Counted from the first letter of the stretch, positions 1 to 11,854 are shown. The stretch: DNA of 64,000 nucleotides from Galeruca laticollis (GCA_963921935.1 OY998180.1:101629610-101693609), one strand, 5' to 3'. Translations and numbers: made by a program. Notes: generated by a model not told the origin, from the letters alone.

Positions 1-59
1 AACTAAATTGTTACAAAGAATATGGAGAAAGATTAGGAAGTAGGTATCATATTGCCACT

Positions 60-687
60 GACTATATTAGAGACCCGATAATAGAAAACCAATTGCAAGA
101 ATCCCAAAGCGGCTTTAGGAAAGGAAGAAGTATGCAAGATTATGTATTTACATTGAAACAAGTAATAGTAAAAAAAACTGAGGACAAATCAAAAGTGTAC
201 CTCGGTTTAATAGATATACAAAAAGCGTTTGACAGTGTTCCCAGAAATAAAATATGGAAAAGTCTACAACAAGAGGAGTTGGAGCAAAATTGAGAAATAA
301 CATTAAATGCATCATCTATGAAACAACTAGGAACCGTGTAAGAAAAGATAATGAATGGTCCGATGACTTCATGAGAAAAGATTAAGACAGGGTCAGTTCT
401 GAGTCCGGCGTTATTCGTTGTGATAATGGATAATGTACTTCTTCTTCTTACAGTGCCATATCCGTGATCGCTGACAAGCTATAGAAGTAAGCAAGAGGAA
501 ATGAGGACGCCCGAAGAAAACATGGGATAACACAGTAGCAGAAATTATACGGGAAAAAGGAATTGAATGGGCAGAGGCTGCAAAAGAAAATAGAAATAAA
601 AAGAAATGTCGGAGGTTTTTTCCACGAGTAAGCGACACACCAGACACCCACAACGGTTACAAACGGGTTTTCGATTATATTCTTTGA
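60..687 (+). pseudogene. Non-LTR retrotransposon (LINE) reverse transcriptase, internally deleted relic
   Basis: Two coding islands of one LINE lie in the same orientation. Positions 66-290 read an RT fragment with the fingers motif 'QSGFRKGRSMQDYVF' and the catalytic-Asp palm motif 'LIDIQKAFDSVPR'. After a stop at 291-293 and a frameshift, 'GSVLSPALFVVIMDN' (about 390-435) is the RT motif that normally precedes the YxDD box. The YxDD box itself is missing. From 505 to 687 the ORF 'GRPKKTWDN...' resembles the basic C-terminal tail that ends many insect LINE polymerases. The piece at about 436-480 separating the islands fits neither side. The left edge is cut by the window. The family resembles RTE/CR1-type LINEs; the exact clade is uncertain. 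It cannot encode an active enzyme. Confidence 0.75.
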
Positions 688-1598
688 CTGAAAGTATATT
701 TCTTTTTATTAAAAATTTCTTGGGATTTTAGTCAAATAAAAACATTATTGAATGATTAGAATGTCATTTTAATAAAATTTTATTTTATTTTATTAAAATG
801 ACATTATAATCATACAATGATGTTCTATTCTTTAATTGGATGTTTTCGATTCTAATTAATATTACATAGAACAAAAACAAAACTAAGGTTCACTTTAATT
901 TACAATGAAAATACTTTTACAGGTTTAAATTCTATGATATAATACTTCAAGCAATCCCTTGACTCTTTAAAATTCGATGCCGTGGAGTTTATTTATTTGC
1001 GTGAATGACATTTACACAAGAAATTCCATACAAAATAATATATTTGAAAGAACTTTGTATTCTAACAAATTTTCAATGTTTAGTGCAATAATATTGGCAG
1101 TGCCAACTTTGTAAAACAGAAATTATTTTTTCATTTTATCAAAGGAATTAGTCTGTTTAAATTTTGTTGTTTAAAAATATAACTCAATTTATAACTTTCT
1201 GTCAAAAATATCGGACAGTTGGTACGTGTATTTGTCCGGATTACTGCGCATATTCTATTCGGTTTTAGACTTACCCTTCGACATTGCAACAAGTTGTTAG
1301 ATAAACATCTTTGTGGTCTTAAAACCCGGGTGTTATATCCAAAATAGATATCAATGACCAAACGTTCAAAGCCTATTTTAATACCAAGATAAAAAATGTT
1401 AACGTCTTAAAAAGTTTACTGGTGTAATATCATGACCTTCATCTTTTTATATTAAAAAGTCAGGTATGTTGAATGTAACAACTTAGGTACAGCTACTAAC
1501 AGCAAAATTATCGCTAGATTTGATTATTTGCAATTCAACAAAGTGAATGTAATTGAACGTCTACAAACATGTGTACAAATTAATAATTTACTTGTTAT
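688..1598. other. AT-rich stretch without genes; contains one hairpin
   Basis: No supported coding sequence is visible. Short ORFs lack codon structure or recognisable motifs. The only structure is a palindrome with ~33-bp arms (743-778 and 787-819) around an AT-rich loop, whose arms share the core 'aatgtcattttaataaaat'. It could be a degenerate MITE. Confidence 0.6.
743..819. repeat. Inverted repeat / hairpin, ~33-bp arms
   Basis: The left arm 743-778 and right arm 787-819 are near-perfect reverse complements with a loop of about 8 nt. It may be a decayed miniature inverted-repeat element. No flanking target duplication was identified. Confidence 0.6.
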
Positions 1599-2844
1599 GG
1601 CCACAGATAGATGAGACACTGATTGTGGCGCCCTCTAAAGAGCCTGTCGACTAAACAGTTGAGTGATGTTGAAAAGATTTCTGTAGTTTTAGGTTTTGGC
1701 GGTATATTCAAATGAAATTATTTTATTTCAAAATAGCAATTTATAGTCGATCATTTGACATGTCATTCAATTTAACTCCATTAACTCAATATTGATTAGA
1801 TGTTGAGTTAAATTAAATGAAATATCAAATGATGGACCATAAATGCTTAAAATGGAAAACATAAAACAATAATCATATAAACAGTTTATTTATTTTGGTA
1901 TAAAAATCCACAACAAATAATTTCTTTCACAAAGTACTTTTCCTAACAAACAGAATATATAATGTGAAAACAATGTAATAATTAAAAATAATTTGAGTAA
2001 CATACATTCTAGATTAGAGTATCATTAGATTTTTAAATGATGTCAAATCAAGATAAAAGTAGAAAATTATTTATGATAAGTTTATATTAATTTATTTATT
2101 TATTATTATACTCCTATGAACACACAGAACTGGACAAACTAGTGGAGTATAACTACTTAATCAAAAAAAGTGTTAGCAATGAGTAGTTCTACTATTTTTG
2201 GAAATTTTCTGTGAAAGAAAATATTTGAGTATAATTACTGTGACTGTTAGAACAAAAGTAATTAAAATATTTTTAAAGGAAACGTAGTTAACTACTGCCC
2301 AGCTCTGTAAATACAAGGTACCAAGTAATAACATATAAGAGTTGCAAAACAGCACTTATGGCTGTCCAAAAAATAAAATAATATATCTAACATTTCATTT
2401 CCACTTGAACACACATCTTTATTTCTTTACTGGAAGTATTAAATAGGTCTTCATGGCTCTTAAAAATCCCACCGTCTTGTGGAAATCCTTTCTCGTTTCT
2501 GGATGAGCTTCTACAATTAACAACTGTTATGTAAGTAAACGGACAAAATAACGACAGTAAATATGTAAACACACAAATATGCTTGAAAATTTATATCAAC
2601 GAAAGAAAACAAAATGTGCTTACTATTGAAATAATAATCAAAAAATGTTTAAATTTTGGAGTTTTTGATTTTTTTGATTTCTGAATAATTTCTTGACTTA
2701 CAGGTTTTTCAATTTTTTGTTTTTATTGGATATTTTGGATTTTTGGTTACCGCTAGACCAAACACTTAGGCGTAATGGCATAACAAAAGTTAATACTGAC
2801 TTTCCCATAAATTGCCATACCATGGGCTATATATGAAAATCGTT
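1599..2844. repeat. Dispersed repeat family A, copy 1
   Basis: This block is closely similar to 16006-17048, from the shared start 'cagatagatgagacactga' to the shared end 'ccatgggctatatatgaaaa'. Copy 1 carries about 300 bp (roughly 2260-2550) that copy 2 lacks. A palindrome around 1740-1845 contains 'atcatttgacat' and its complement about 70 nt later. No protein is recognisable. Sharp shared ends at both copies suggest a mobile non-autonomous element, but I could not define a target duplication. Confidence 0.65.
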
Positions 2845-3041
2845 TCTTAAGGAGTAAAGTCAAAAGTACTTAGTGGAAAAATAGTGCTTTTGCTAATTGT
2901 AAAGAATTCATTTTTACTTTGTAAATGCCTTTAATTGAACGTATTGGCATTAAATAAAATTATCAATTTTTACTACTTACTGATCAATTAAAATAAATGA
3001 AAAAAGTATAATAAACAAGATTGTCAACTTCACATAAATAG

Positions 3042-3913
3042 GGACCGAGAAAGATGACGTTTATGCCATCTGCCGTGAAAAAACACAAACAATGTGATGT
3101 AAACACTATTAGTAGTATTAGTAGTTTTGTATAATCAGCGTTTTTATATGTTCATTTTTTAAAACTGATATTAAATGTTTGTGATGTCGTAATCAAAAGT
3201 ATCTTTCTGTATTCATGGCTGTTCAAATATGCTGTATAAAAATACTACGCAGTTGAAATTTTATAGTTTCTCCGAAACTTCATTGAACACTGCGTGGATA
3301 ACCTTGAAACGTCAAAATTGAATAAATGCAGTAAAAACCCATATGTAATTAAAATGTTCTAATTAAAACATTTTGTTAACTGTTATTTTGTGTATAATCA
3401 GTATGATACTACAATTGGCAGCTATTAGAAAAGTTCTAAACTTTCTTTTTACATAAATAAAAGATTATTATCGAGAGAATAAAATGTTGTTTTCTGTACG
3501 ATTTCATTGAATATATAAAATAAAAAACTAGTTATGTGTTTGCTGAGTTTAATATTATATAATAAGTTCAAATAATTAACTACTATTAAGGGGAAGAAAG
3601 TAAACATTTGTACAAAACGAATCACTTCAAGTTTTTTAATTACCTTTCAGAAAACATCGGGAGGATTGGGAACCAAATAAAAATACTAGAATTTGCAGTG
3701 CTCATTTTGTCAATAATCAAAAATCAGACAATCCCCTACACCCATCTTACATACCAACAATTTTTCCTGGCAAAGAAAATAAAAAGATCTATTCATTTTT
3801 TGCATTTTGTAGATTGTTTATTATACTGTTTACATCACAATGTTTTTCTTATTTAACACCAGGGCGCTCTACTTTCGGCATAAGTGCTGCCTCTATAGTT
3901 CCGTCTCGATCCC
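3042..3913. mobile_element. Non-autonomous DNA transposon with long TIRs and TA target site, copy 1
   Basis: The left end 'GGGACCGAGAAAGATGACG' and the reverse complement of the right end 'GGGATCGAGACGG' form a terminal inverted repeat. Inside, both ends share 'aatgtgatgtaaacactat' or its equivalent, so the TIRs extend roughly 80-90 bp. The dinucleotide TA flanks both ends (3040-3041 and 3914-3915), as in Tc1/mariner-like elements. A second copy lies at 25991-27113. The interior has no supported coding sequence. The right end abuts the piggyBac fragment at 3916-4549, suggesting insertion into or next to it. Confidence 0.7.
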
Positions 3914-3915
3914 TA

Positions 3916-4549
3916 TACGACTCAACGGGATAGTCCCCATATGTGTCAATAAACCAAAGGACGTTCAAATTTCCTCCCCTGGTACATCCTTCCAGCGACT
4001 AATACGTGAATTTTCTTGAGCTCCTGCTTTCATGAAGACTTCAATCGCATGCTGATTAGTTTCAAGTGCAATTAATTCAAAGAAAGTTTCATTTACGAAA
4101 AGGTCAAAAAAGTCTATAGGAGCATCTCCTTTTGGTACAACAAGCAGTTGCCGCACTTTTTCAAAATTAAGTTGCTGAACAGCAGCACGTGGCGTATTTT
4201 CCCAAGCTATGATTTCACTATTATTGCTCCGCTTTTGTTAGGGTTGAGGCATATGTAAACTATCGTCTGATGAAGATAGGGCTGCTTCGGTTACTGAAAA
4301 GTCTTCTTCATGTTCGTGTTCGTCGTCTTCCTCTTCATCTTCTTCATCAGAATCAAGCCACCCACATTTACTCGATTCAGCTGCTAACGAAAATGTCGGA
4401 TCGTCTAGTTCATCGTCAGAGTTGTTCAGAATAGCTAACAAGTCTTCATCACTGTATGAACCTTCTAATTTACGTTTTCTACCTGCTTTTGGTGTGCCGA
4501 CTCCCGACGGTCCCGGTAAAGATTCGTCCATTATTGAAATCGAACTCAC
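3916..4549 (-). pseudogene. piggyBac-type transposase, N-terminal part, truncated
   Basis: The minus-strand frame starts at the ATG at 4549. It begins with a Pro/Ser/Gly segment and a strongly acidic Asp/Glu tract, typical of the N-terminus of PGBD-like transposases. One in-frame TAA (4238-4240) interrupts it. The same frame then continues 'NFEKVRQLLVVPKGDAPI', '...RISRWKDVPGEEI', a second stop, and 'FGLLTHMGTIPLSRI', which matches the piggyBac segment just before the catalytic domain. It ends at the TA adjoining the element at 3042-3913, and no continuation is recognisable beyond it. All catalytic Asp residues are missing, so it is inactive. Confidence 0.75.
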
Positions 4550-4656
4550 GTGGTAAATACAATAAACGATACTACTAGTAGGTGCTCAGAACGACACAAT
4601 GCGTTTCTGGTCGATTCTCACTGAATACTGATTCATTTAACACAGGTATAGTTCGC

Positions 4657-4728
4657 GACGTCTTTGAACGTCATGCGCATGCGCTATGCTATGACGTTCT
4701 TAGACGTCATCAGCAGCGAAAGTGTTAA
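4657..4728. repeat. Candidate piggyBac 5' end: TTAA plus subterminal inverted repeats
   Basis: Upstream of the transposase start, a TTAA (4725-4728) is preceded by an inverted repeat with arms 4657-4674 and 4691-4708 ('gacgtctttgaacgtcat'; 16 of 18 matching) around 'gcgcatgcgc'. piggyBac elements insert at TTAA and carry subterminal repeats, so this is plausibly the 5' end of the element at 3916-4549. This is inference from position and motif. Confidence 0.4.
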
Positions 4729-4729
4729 T

Positions 4730-6240
4730 ATGCGAACGGCACGAACAGCGAACTGCAAAACTTAAAACTTCGTTATGTCTGAACGTCAGGGAACGTCACG
4801 CTCAACGACGAACGGTAACAGCAACGGAGAATATAAATGCGCAAATGTGAAAGTAGCTTTTTAACTTTCAACGGAAACGGCAACTGCAAGTTTATAAATC
4901 AGCCTTAAAACTCGTGACTAAAGTAACCTTTTTGACACTTGGTACTTAATATACTATTATATAACTTGTGAATTTGAATCTTGACCCAACCTAAAGCGAA
5001 GTCGTGCTTTGTTCCAATTCATACGCATGGTTTCACTTTCATAATATACGCGGTTTTTAAACAAAGTTTATTTGTCGACGTATCATATCGACGTTCTTAT
5101 GGATTTACTTTTAGTGTCAAAATGACATACTTTATTAGACTGAGTACTATAATGGAAAAAAGTTCTACGTATACAAGGCAAAAATATGAAATATTTATTA
5201 AAAATAACGAACGAATTTAACGATTAAAATTAAATACTATATTATTGCAATTTGTTGAATTAATGTTGAACATAGGCGTCGAAATTGTCCCATTATTTTG
5301 GTTGTTTATTTGTAAATTTTTGCTTTCTTGTGCCCCCTTATACTTATTATCATTGACACATTCATTAGCAAATATTTTTCATTATCCGCCTCTTGTATTA
5401 AAATTTTCTCTATTAAAAAATTTGGGTTTGTAAGAATCGGAGTTTCGTTTTAAAAAAGCAGGTGACTAAACTTACTTATGCTAACATTTTTTTTAATTAA
5501 CGTGTTTCGTAACATCGAGTAACTCCATCAACTAATTATTTTCCGTGATGTTTCAAATTAATTTTTAAAAACTTTATTTAAAAAAAAATACGAACGGAGA
5601 ACTTTTGATACTTTATTTTCTAAACTACAAAAATATCTGTCTAAGAAATGTTTTAGAGTGAATATATAAAATGTTGTTATCAAGAATGCAAAATGCAGCG
5701 TTCACAATTCTTAGAAAATCGGAGATGCAGGCAGCTGCAGTTATTATCTTAAACAAACACATACATAGTCAGAATAGATAACTAACTTTTTCGTCATTGA
5801 TTGCTCTTTAATATAGGCTAAAAGTACCTTTTTGTGTGCAAGATTCATGTAACACAAATTTTCATAATTGGCATAGGTTTTTTTGTATGCGCTTTTAGAC
5901 TTTTCAGGCATTGATCCAGCAACTGCACAATTTCGGGGGTAAATTATTCATTTTACAATGCTTGATGAACTTTTCAATAAATTCAACATTGACAATGATA
6001 TGAGAATACAAGCGTTGTTACAGTATTTCTAATGTCAATGTGAAGAGAGTTTTTTAAATCCCATTGAGGGCAAAACTCGCAATACTTGTAAATAATGCTC
6101 ATTTAGCCAATCGATCTGAAAAAATTGTCTGCCCAGCAAGAACCAGGGAGGTATGCGCTTTTCTAGCCAGGAAAAAGGATTAGGTTGGGCACGTTAGTAA
6201 AAATATGGGCTAGTTTTTTGTTTTCACTTTATACGTGTTT
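4730..6240. other. Non-coding AT-rich stretch
   Basis: Nothing here is supported as a gene. Positions 4735-4890 contain scattered 'aacgtca' and 'acggcaac' motifs reminiscent of subterminal repeats of a DNA transposon. Short plus-strand ORFs near 4981-5433 show no protein motif or splice context. Confidence 0.5.
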
Positions 6241-6284
6241 TTGTTATTTTTTGCTTTTTATTTATTTTTTGCTTTTTATTTATT

Positions 6285-7857
6285 TTTACTTTTCCGCCCA
6301 ACCTATCTAATATGCGAGAAAAGTATTGGTTTACCCCAAAAAAGTTGGAATTTTGAATTTTTTTAGTTATTTTTACGTTTTTCATCAAGAACAACACAAA
6401 ATAAACCGGTTTAAAGATTAAAACTAATTTTTCCGCATCTGTGAAATGCCCTGAACAATATTTAATCATAAAATTGTCACTTGTATACACTTCGGGGGAA
6501 GTATCGTTCTAACAAACCGAAATTTCTCCAAAAATAAACAAAAATATACTATATCTGGATTTATAGGACCCGCTGTACTCGCTCTAGTCAGCTGAAAATC
6601 AATACTATACATCTGTGAGACACCTTGAAAAATATCCGATTATAAAATTGGTCACTTGTACGCACTGAGGAAACTGTATCGTGTTAACAACCCGAAATAT
6701 CTCCAAAAAGGACCAAAAATGTGGTACTTCAGGTACCATAGCACCCGTTGTACTAGCTCTGGTGAGCTAAAAAGCAATAAGGTTCATCTATTAGTCGCCC
6801 TGAATAATATTCAATCATAAAATTGGCCACTTGTATACATTCTGGAGGCTGTATCGTGCTAACAAACTGAAAATTCTCCAAAAATGACGAAAATTTGGTA
6901 CTTTAAGTACCACAGCAGTGGTTTACTGCCTTTAGTGAGCTGAATATCAATAGGGTTCATCTTTGAGACGCCCTAAATAATATCCAATCATAAAATTGGT
7001 TACTTGTATATATTCCAGAGGCTGTATCATGCTAACAAAGGGAAATTTCTCCAAAAATTATAAAAATGTCGTACTTAAAGTACTATAGCACCTGCTGTAC
7101 TGGCTCTGGTGAGCTGAAAATCAATAGGGTTCATCTGTGAGATGTCCTGAACACTATTCAATCATAAAATTGGTGACTTGTTGCACTCCGGAGGCTGTAT
7201 CGTGCTAACAAGACATGTAACAAAAAGTGGCCGACGACGATGACATACACACAGGATTTTTTTTTAAAAACCGTTTTTTCGTGCTGTTCTTGATGAAAAA
7301 CGTAAAAATAACTAAAACAATTTTATGATTGAATATTGTTCAGGACATCTCACAGATGAACCCTATTGATTTGCAGCTCACCAGAGCTAAGTATAACGGG
7401 TACTTTAAGTACGACATTTTTGTCATTTTTTAAGAAATTTCAGTTTGTTAGATACAGCCTCCGGAGTATATACAAGTAACCAATTTTATGATTGGATATT
7501 ATTCAGGGCATCTCATAGATGAACCCTATTGATTTTCAGCTTATTAGAGCCAGTACAACGGGTGCTATGGTACCTGATGTACCACATTTTTGGTAATTTT
7601 TGGAGAAGTTTTGGTTTGTTAGCACGATACTGTCTCCAGAGTGTATACAAGTGACCAATTTTATGATTGGATATTGTTCAGGGTGTCTCATAGATGAACC
7701 CTATTGATTTTCAGCTCACCAGAGCTAGTACAATGGCTCCCATAAATCCAGATGTTCTACATTTTTGGTTATTTTTAGAGAAATTTCAGTTTGTTAGCAC
7801 GATACGACCTCTGTATGAGTGCGGAAAAGTTAGTTTCAATCTTTAAAACCGTTTATT
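6285..7857. mobile_element. Foldback element of ~174-bp tandem repeats, copy F1
   Basis: Starting at 6399 ('aaccggtttaaagattaaaa'), five direct units repeat with spacings 174, 175, 173 and 174 bp, measured at 'aaaattg' (6470, 6644, 6819, 6992, 7166). They are followed by a spacer (7205-7317) and by inverted units (7318, 7491, 7656). The array ends at 7857 in the reverse complement of the start. Units share 'caatcataaaattggt.acttgta', 'ctccggaggctgtatcgtgc' and 'tagcacccgttgtac'. A piece at 6285-6398 ('cctatctaatatgcgagaaa') belongs to the centre of the family, seen intact in F2. No protein is encoded. Confidence 0.75.
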
Positions 7858-8243
7858 TTATTAGTTAAGCAAAAATAGCTGGAAGTGTGAGGTCCCCACT
7901 TCGCTGCGCGAACGATAAAGTGAGAACGCATTCGGAGGGAAAAGGATACCAAAAGCGCTTGACAATTTCTGCTGATATTGGTATAATCCAGTGCAAAATT
8001 AATATAGAAATTGTTTACCTTTAAAATTAAGGCGATAAAAACTAGGAAATTTCTTTGGATTGTGTATTTATTTATTTTATTTTGAAAAAAATATGTATTA
8101 AAACGTAACAAGAGAATTGAAATATATTGAAAAAGGAAATAAACAGGTATACTTGTCCGTACAGATAAGTTTCACTATTCCACGATGATATTTAATCGTG
8201 GAATAGTAAAATTTATTTATACCAATAAAAGTATACCTCATGT
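7858..8243. other. Spacer with a 13-bp perfect hairpin
   Basis: No gene is supported. Positions 8174-8186 ('actattccacgat') and 8195-8207 are perfect reverse complements around an 8-nt loop. This lies just downstream of the stop of the transposase pseudogene on the minus strand, so it may belong to that element's end. Confidence 0.45.
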
Positions 8244-9571
8244 TCATATTTCTGATACATCAGGCTCTGATTCTGAGATGGTTTCATCAGTTCCACTTTC
8301 ACTGTCACTATTAGATCCTAAAGTTATTATTATGTCATCAACAACTAAATCGAAAGCAGGCTCCTTTATCATATAATCTTGTTCAATTTTTTTTATATGC
8401 TCACACCTAGTTTTCCACTCTTCTATCGAAAATCAATCAAAGAATTCATCACACAGACTTAGTACGTTTTTAAAATTAAAAGTTACGTTTTTATCAGCTA
8501 CATATTGCTTCATAGAAGACCATACCAACTCTATTGGATTAAGATCCGGATGATATGGAGGTAATCGTAAAATGGAATGTCCTTTATCTGTAAGAATTTG
8601 ATCGATTTCGTATATTTTGTACCGAGGTTTGTGTAACTTTATAAGATTGTATAAATCTACTTTTAACATATCAGCCGTAAATCCAATATTTCGCTTTGTC
8701 AACCACTGCTGCATTTCGGCTGTACATTATGATAAGGTGCGTTGTCGATCACTAAAACGCTATTTGGTGGTAGATTTGGTACTAACATCTCCTGCAACCA
8801 CTTTTTGTAGTTCTCGTAGTTCATGGCATTGTGATAATCTCCGGTTTTATCGCTAGATTTGTATCTAAGGTAAGCATTATTTACAAAACCATTTTCACCT
8901 CCAGCATGTACTATAATTAGCATCTGTCCTTTTGAAACTGGTTTATGTAACCCTTCGTTCGAACTATCAGACCAGCTCTTTTTATTACTATGACACGAAT
9001 GGATATACGTTTCGTCCATATATATAATTGGTCTATTTTCGTCCCTATAACGTTTCATACTTCGTAAGAAGTTTAGTCTCATATGTCTAATTTCGGGTTT
9101 TTCCATTAACAACTTCCTATTTGTTCTAGTTTTTCGCCAACGAAAGCCCATTTTTTTAATAACATGCCGAAGGGACTCTCGGGTACCTGTATAATTATAC
9201 TCTTCTACAAATTTTCGATGAATACGTTTCAAAGTTGGAACTTGTTTTTCTGTAATATAAAAATTGGTAATATACCTACGGAGACGCCCTGTATCAAAAT
9301 TATCTAAACAGGTTTTTGAAGCGCTTTTTTTTTCTCTTTTTGTTAGGTGTTTCAAACGACGAGCACTCACCGTCTTCATTTCACGTGAAATTTGTTGAAC
9401 ACTATTTAAACTGACTCCTGTTGCCAATACCACACGCTCCTGGACTTTTTAAAAATCTTTCAATGGCCCGTTATTTTCCGCCTCTCTTCTCATAAAATGT
9501 ATAACATTTGCTACCACTTCTCGTGTTTGTCCATTTAAAATTTTTCCTTTCAACTTCGACTGAAATTCCAT
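8244..9571 (-). pseudogene. IS630/Tc1-mariner superfamily transposase (DDE_3 type), nearly full length
   Basis: The frame runs from an ATG at 9571 to a stop at 8244-8246, about 440 codons. It has an N-terminal helix-turn-helix region, then the first catalytic Asp in 'IIYMDETYIHS', the second in 'SVLVIDNAPYH', and the Glu in 'LPPYHPDLNPIELVW'. The D-to-E spacing is about 70 residues, far longer than the 34-41 of classical Tc1/mariner, and matches a divergent insect DDE_3 lineage. The C-terminus is acidic ('NSDSESGTDETISES'). It is broken by an in-frame TAA (9449-9451), a one-base frameshift near 8717, and an in-frame TGA (8433-8435). All three catalytic residues are still readable, so inactivation is fairly recent. 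Element ends were not found. Confidence 0.85.
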
Positions 9572-9599
9572 TTTTATTCGCCGCAATACCTACTTTTTC

Positions 9600-10190
9600 G
9601 CAGACTATACCTAGTTCTGTACTCGTTAAAGTTTAAGCATAAACTGTGTTATCTCCTACTTTCCGTATTGAGACCAACGCGCATCGTGGGCGTGTCCTTT
9701 TTCAAACTTTCAGCTATTTTTGCCAACCCTCGTTCTTTTTTGGAAATATTTATCCGTTTGTAAATTAATATTCACTTAACAATAATAGGTAAAAGAGTTT
9801 TCTTATTAGGAATTTTTTATATGATTCATCATTTCTAGGTTTCTAATAATCGGGACATCCCGTATACATTAAATAGAAAAATGACGGTTTTTTATTCTTG
9901 TAAAAAATGCTTGTAATTAACATGGAAGTACTTGTGACAATACGCAATTACTATCATTTTTCTTATATAACGCCTGGTTATAAATGGTATAATCTTTCAA
10001 TGATTAGTTTTTAATAACATCGCAGTGAATACAGGGTCTAATTATTATATTACTGAGTAACTCAACGCTTAAAACACTTTAAATAAATCGGTAGGTAGTG
10101 CTTGAATCGTGCCATAATTTTAATAGTTTCGGGTCACAATCAATAAGAAAACAGTTGCACACATAGCTTTAGTTTTCTACTAGTTCTACA
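9600..10190. other. Non-coding stretch 5' of the transposase
   Basis: No gene is visible. The imperfect palindrome 'cgggacatcccg' (about 9851-9862) could mark an element end, but no matching copy was found on the other side of the transposase. Confidence 0.4.
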
Positions 10191-10225
10191 GAGTGTTTCA
10201 TTAATAATTGGAAATATTTTAACAA

Positions 10226-10422
10226 ATATATCTATTTTATTTGTTAATCTGAGCCTATGTTTCTGTTGTACCTCGCAGGTAGTAAATTACATTAGATTCA
10301 AATCTTGAAGTTCGAACCACAGAACATGGTTTGAACTTTCAGACTTCGAATCAAATGTAATTTACTACCTGCGAGGTACAACAGAAACATAGGCTCAGAT
10401 TAACAAATAAAATAGATATGTT
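10226..10422. repeat. Long near-perfect palindrome, ~95-bp arms
   Basis: The left arm (10226-10320) and right arm (10328-10422) are reverse complements with only a few differences around a 6-7-nt loop. Both contain 'ctgagcctatgtttctgttg' and its complement. Just outside, 10192-10222 reads 'gtgtttcattaataattgg', a motif also found inverted near 15610-15645. It is probably a foldback/MITE-type element. The high arm identity suggests youth or gene conversion. Confidence 0.8.
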
Positions 10423-10439
10423 TGTTTTGATCTTTTCTT

Positions 10440-11850
10440 GCCCCAAACATTGAGTCACATTTTAAGCTCATTTGCGGACACTTCATTGCATTGCCATATT
10501 TACAAAGTCTCTTTAGTTGCAGGAAAAATGAAATTAGAAATTTAATTGAAAATGTGTCAAAAAGTTATGCAAATAAAAAAAAGGCATACTAATTTATGCA
10601 TTTGAGTCGCTATTTTTAAAATTAATTAATAATACTTGAATTTTATTTAATAAAGGCATATTCTTATATAAATTTTAAACAAGTATTTATTGTATCCTTA
10701 GATACCTTTATGGTTATAACTAAAAGTGGCAACATTGCTCAAAATTTCAGTACCTGTTTAATGTGTCAGTAGTAATCTATTTAGTAGTTTTGTCCTTGTT
10801 TAGTTACCATATAAAGAGAGATGCAAATATCGTCAGACTGTGATCGACGATTATTTCGAATAGGTCGTAGTATTGTAGTAAATAATGTCAAACGTCGTTT
10901 GTTTATACGAGCGCCATTACGACTAGAGAGTAAACATTTAGTTCTTTCGTTTTGATGTGTTTTTGAAAACTTTTAGTGACAAAATAAACTTTTAAATTAA
11001 TTAATTTAATGTTTTTGGATTATCATGATTCGTCGGTGCCAAGTTTGTCAGAAAAACAGCCGACATTACCAAGGCCATTTAGCTACACAACCATCCCCAC
11101 TTTTTGTAATTCATTCATTATTTCACTACTGGCGTTTAGAATTGTTGGCCGAAAAAATAAACGTGTTTATGAATGAATAGCCCTCTCTATGTTTATTATT
11201 ACTCTAAGAATATAGGTAGTCCTCCATTATACAATCAAAATTAAGAAAAAATGCAATAAACGGCTATCCAACTAAATGCACTTCTTATTAACTGCCTTAT
11301 TTTTGAATGTATAATAAATGTACATCCTGAAGTGTAGATGAAATAAAAAAATACGGTTTATTTATAAATACAAATTCATGTTTTTTTTATTGCACACATT
11401 AAAAAAAATTAAAACAATGGCAGTAAAGAACATAATTATAGTCTTAATTTCGTAAAAAACATGTAAACGATCTCATAAATATGTTATGCTATCCTACAAA
11501 AAATATAATTTAAGGCATTGCGTGAGTGCATCACTGGTAAGTAATGGGTTAAATAGGGGAAAATACTGTTAAATGTTTCAAACAACAACGGAAAGTAAAA
11601 ATGATTGCTAATGGAGAGAAAGAATATTTGATATCAGTACGATTATTACTTTTCTGCCAAGTATTTTGTTATCTTAGACAACCCCACACAAAGGCAGGCC
11701 TTCTGTGGGGCTTTATTTATTCACATATACATACATAAAAAATAATGAAACCATTCAAAACTGTATAAGTCTGGGAATGTATAACATGAAACAAACTCTG
11801 TCTGCATTTCTGAGAATAAACAACTCTTTACATTCACAATACAAACTAAC
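10440..11850. other. Mostly non-coding; one short unassigned ORF at 11025-11180 (+)
   Basis: An ATG at 11025 opens a 51-codon frame that begins 'MIRRCQVCQKNSRHYQGHL', with a CxxC pair. It follows a TATA-like 'atataaag' about 215 bp upstream. It might be a zinc-finger first exon, but nothing decisive supports this. Elsewhere I see a small hairpin near 11694-11720 ('ccccaca'/'tgtgggg') and otherwise AT-rich DNA. Confidence 0.3.
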
Positions 11851-11854
11851 CTAC

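Noticed and set aside
3608..3856. 82-codon plus-strand ORF
   Set aside because: It lies wholly inside the non-autonomous element at 3042-3913 and overlaps its TIR; no homologous frame is in copy 2.
6399..7857. Regularly spaced repeats that could be mistaken for a CRISPR array
   Set aside because: Units are ~174 bp, have no short repeat/unique spacer pattern, are inverted in the second half, and the DNA is clearly eukaryotic.
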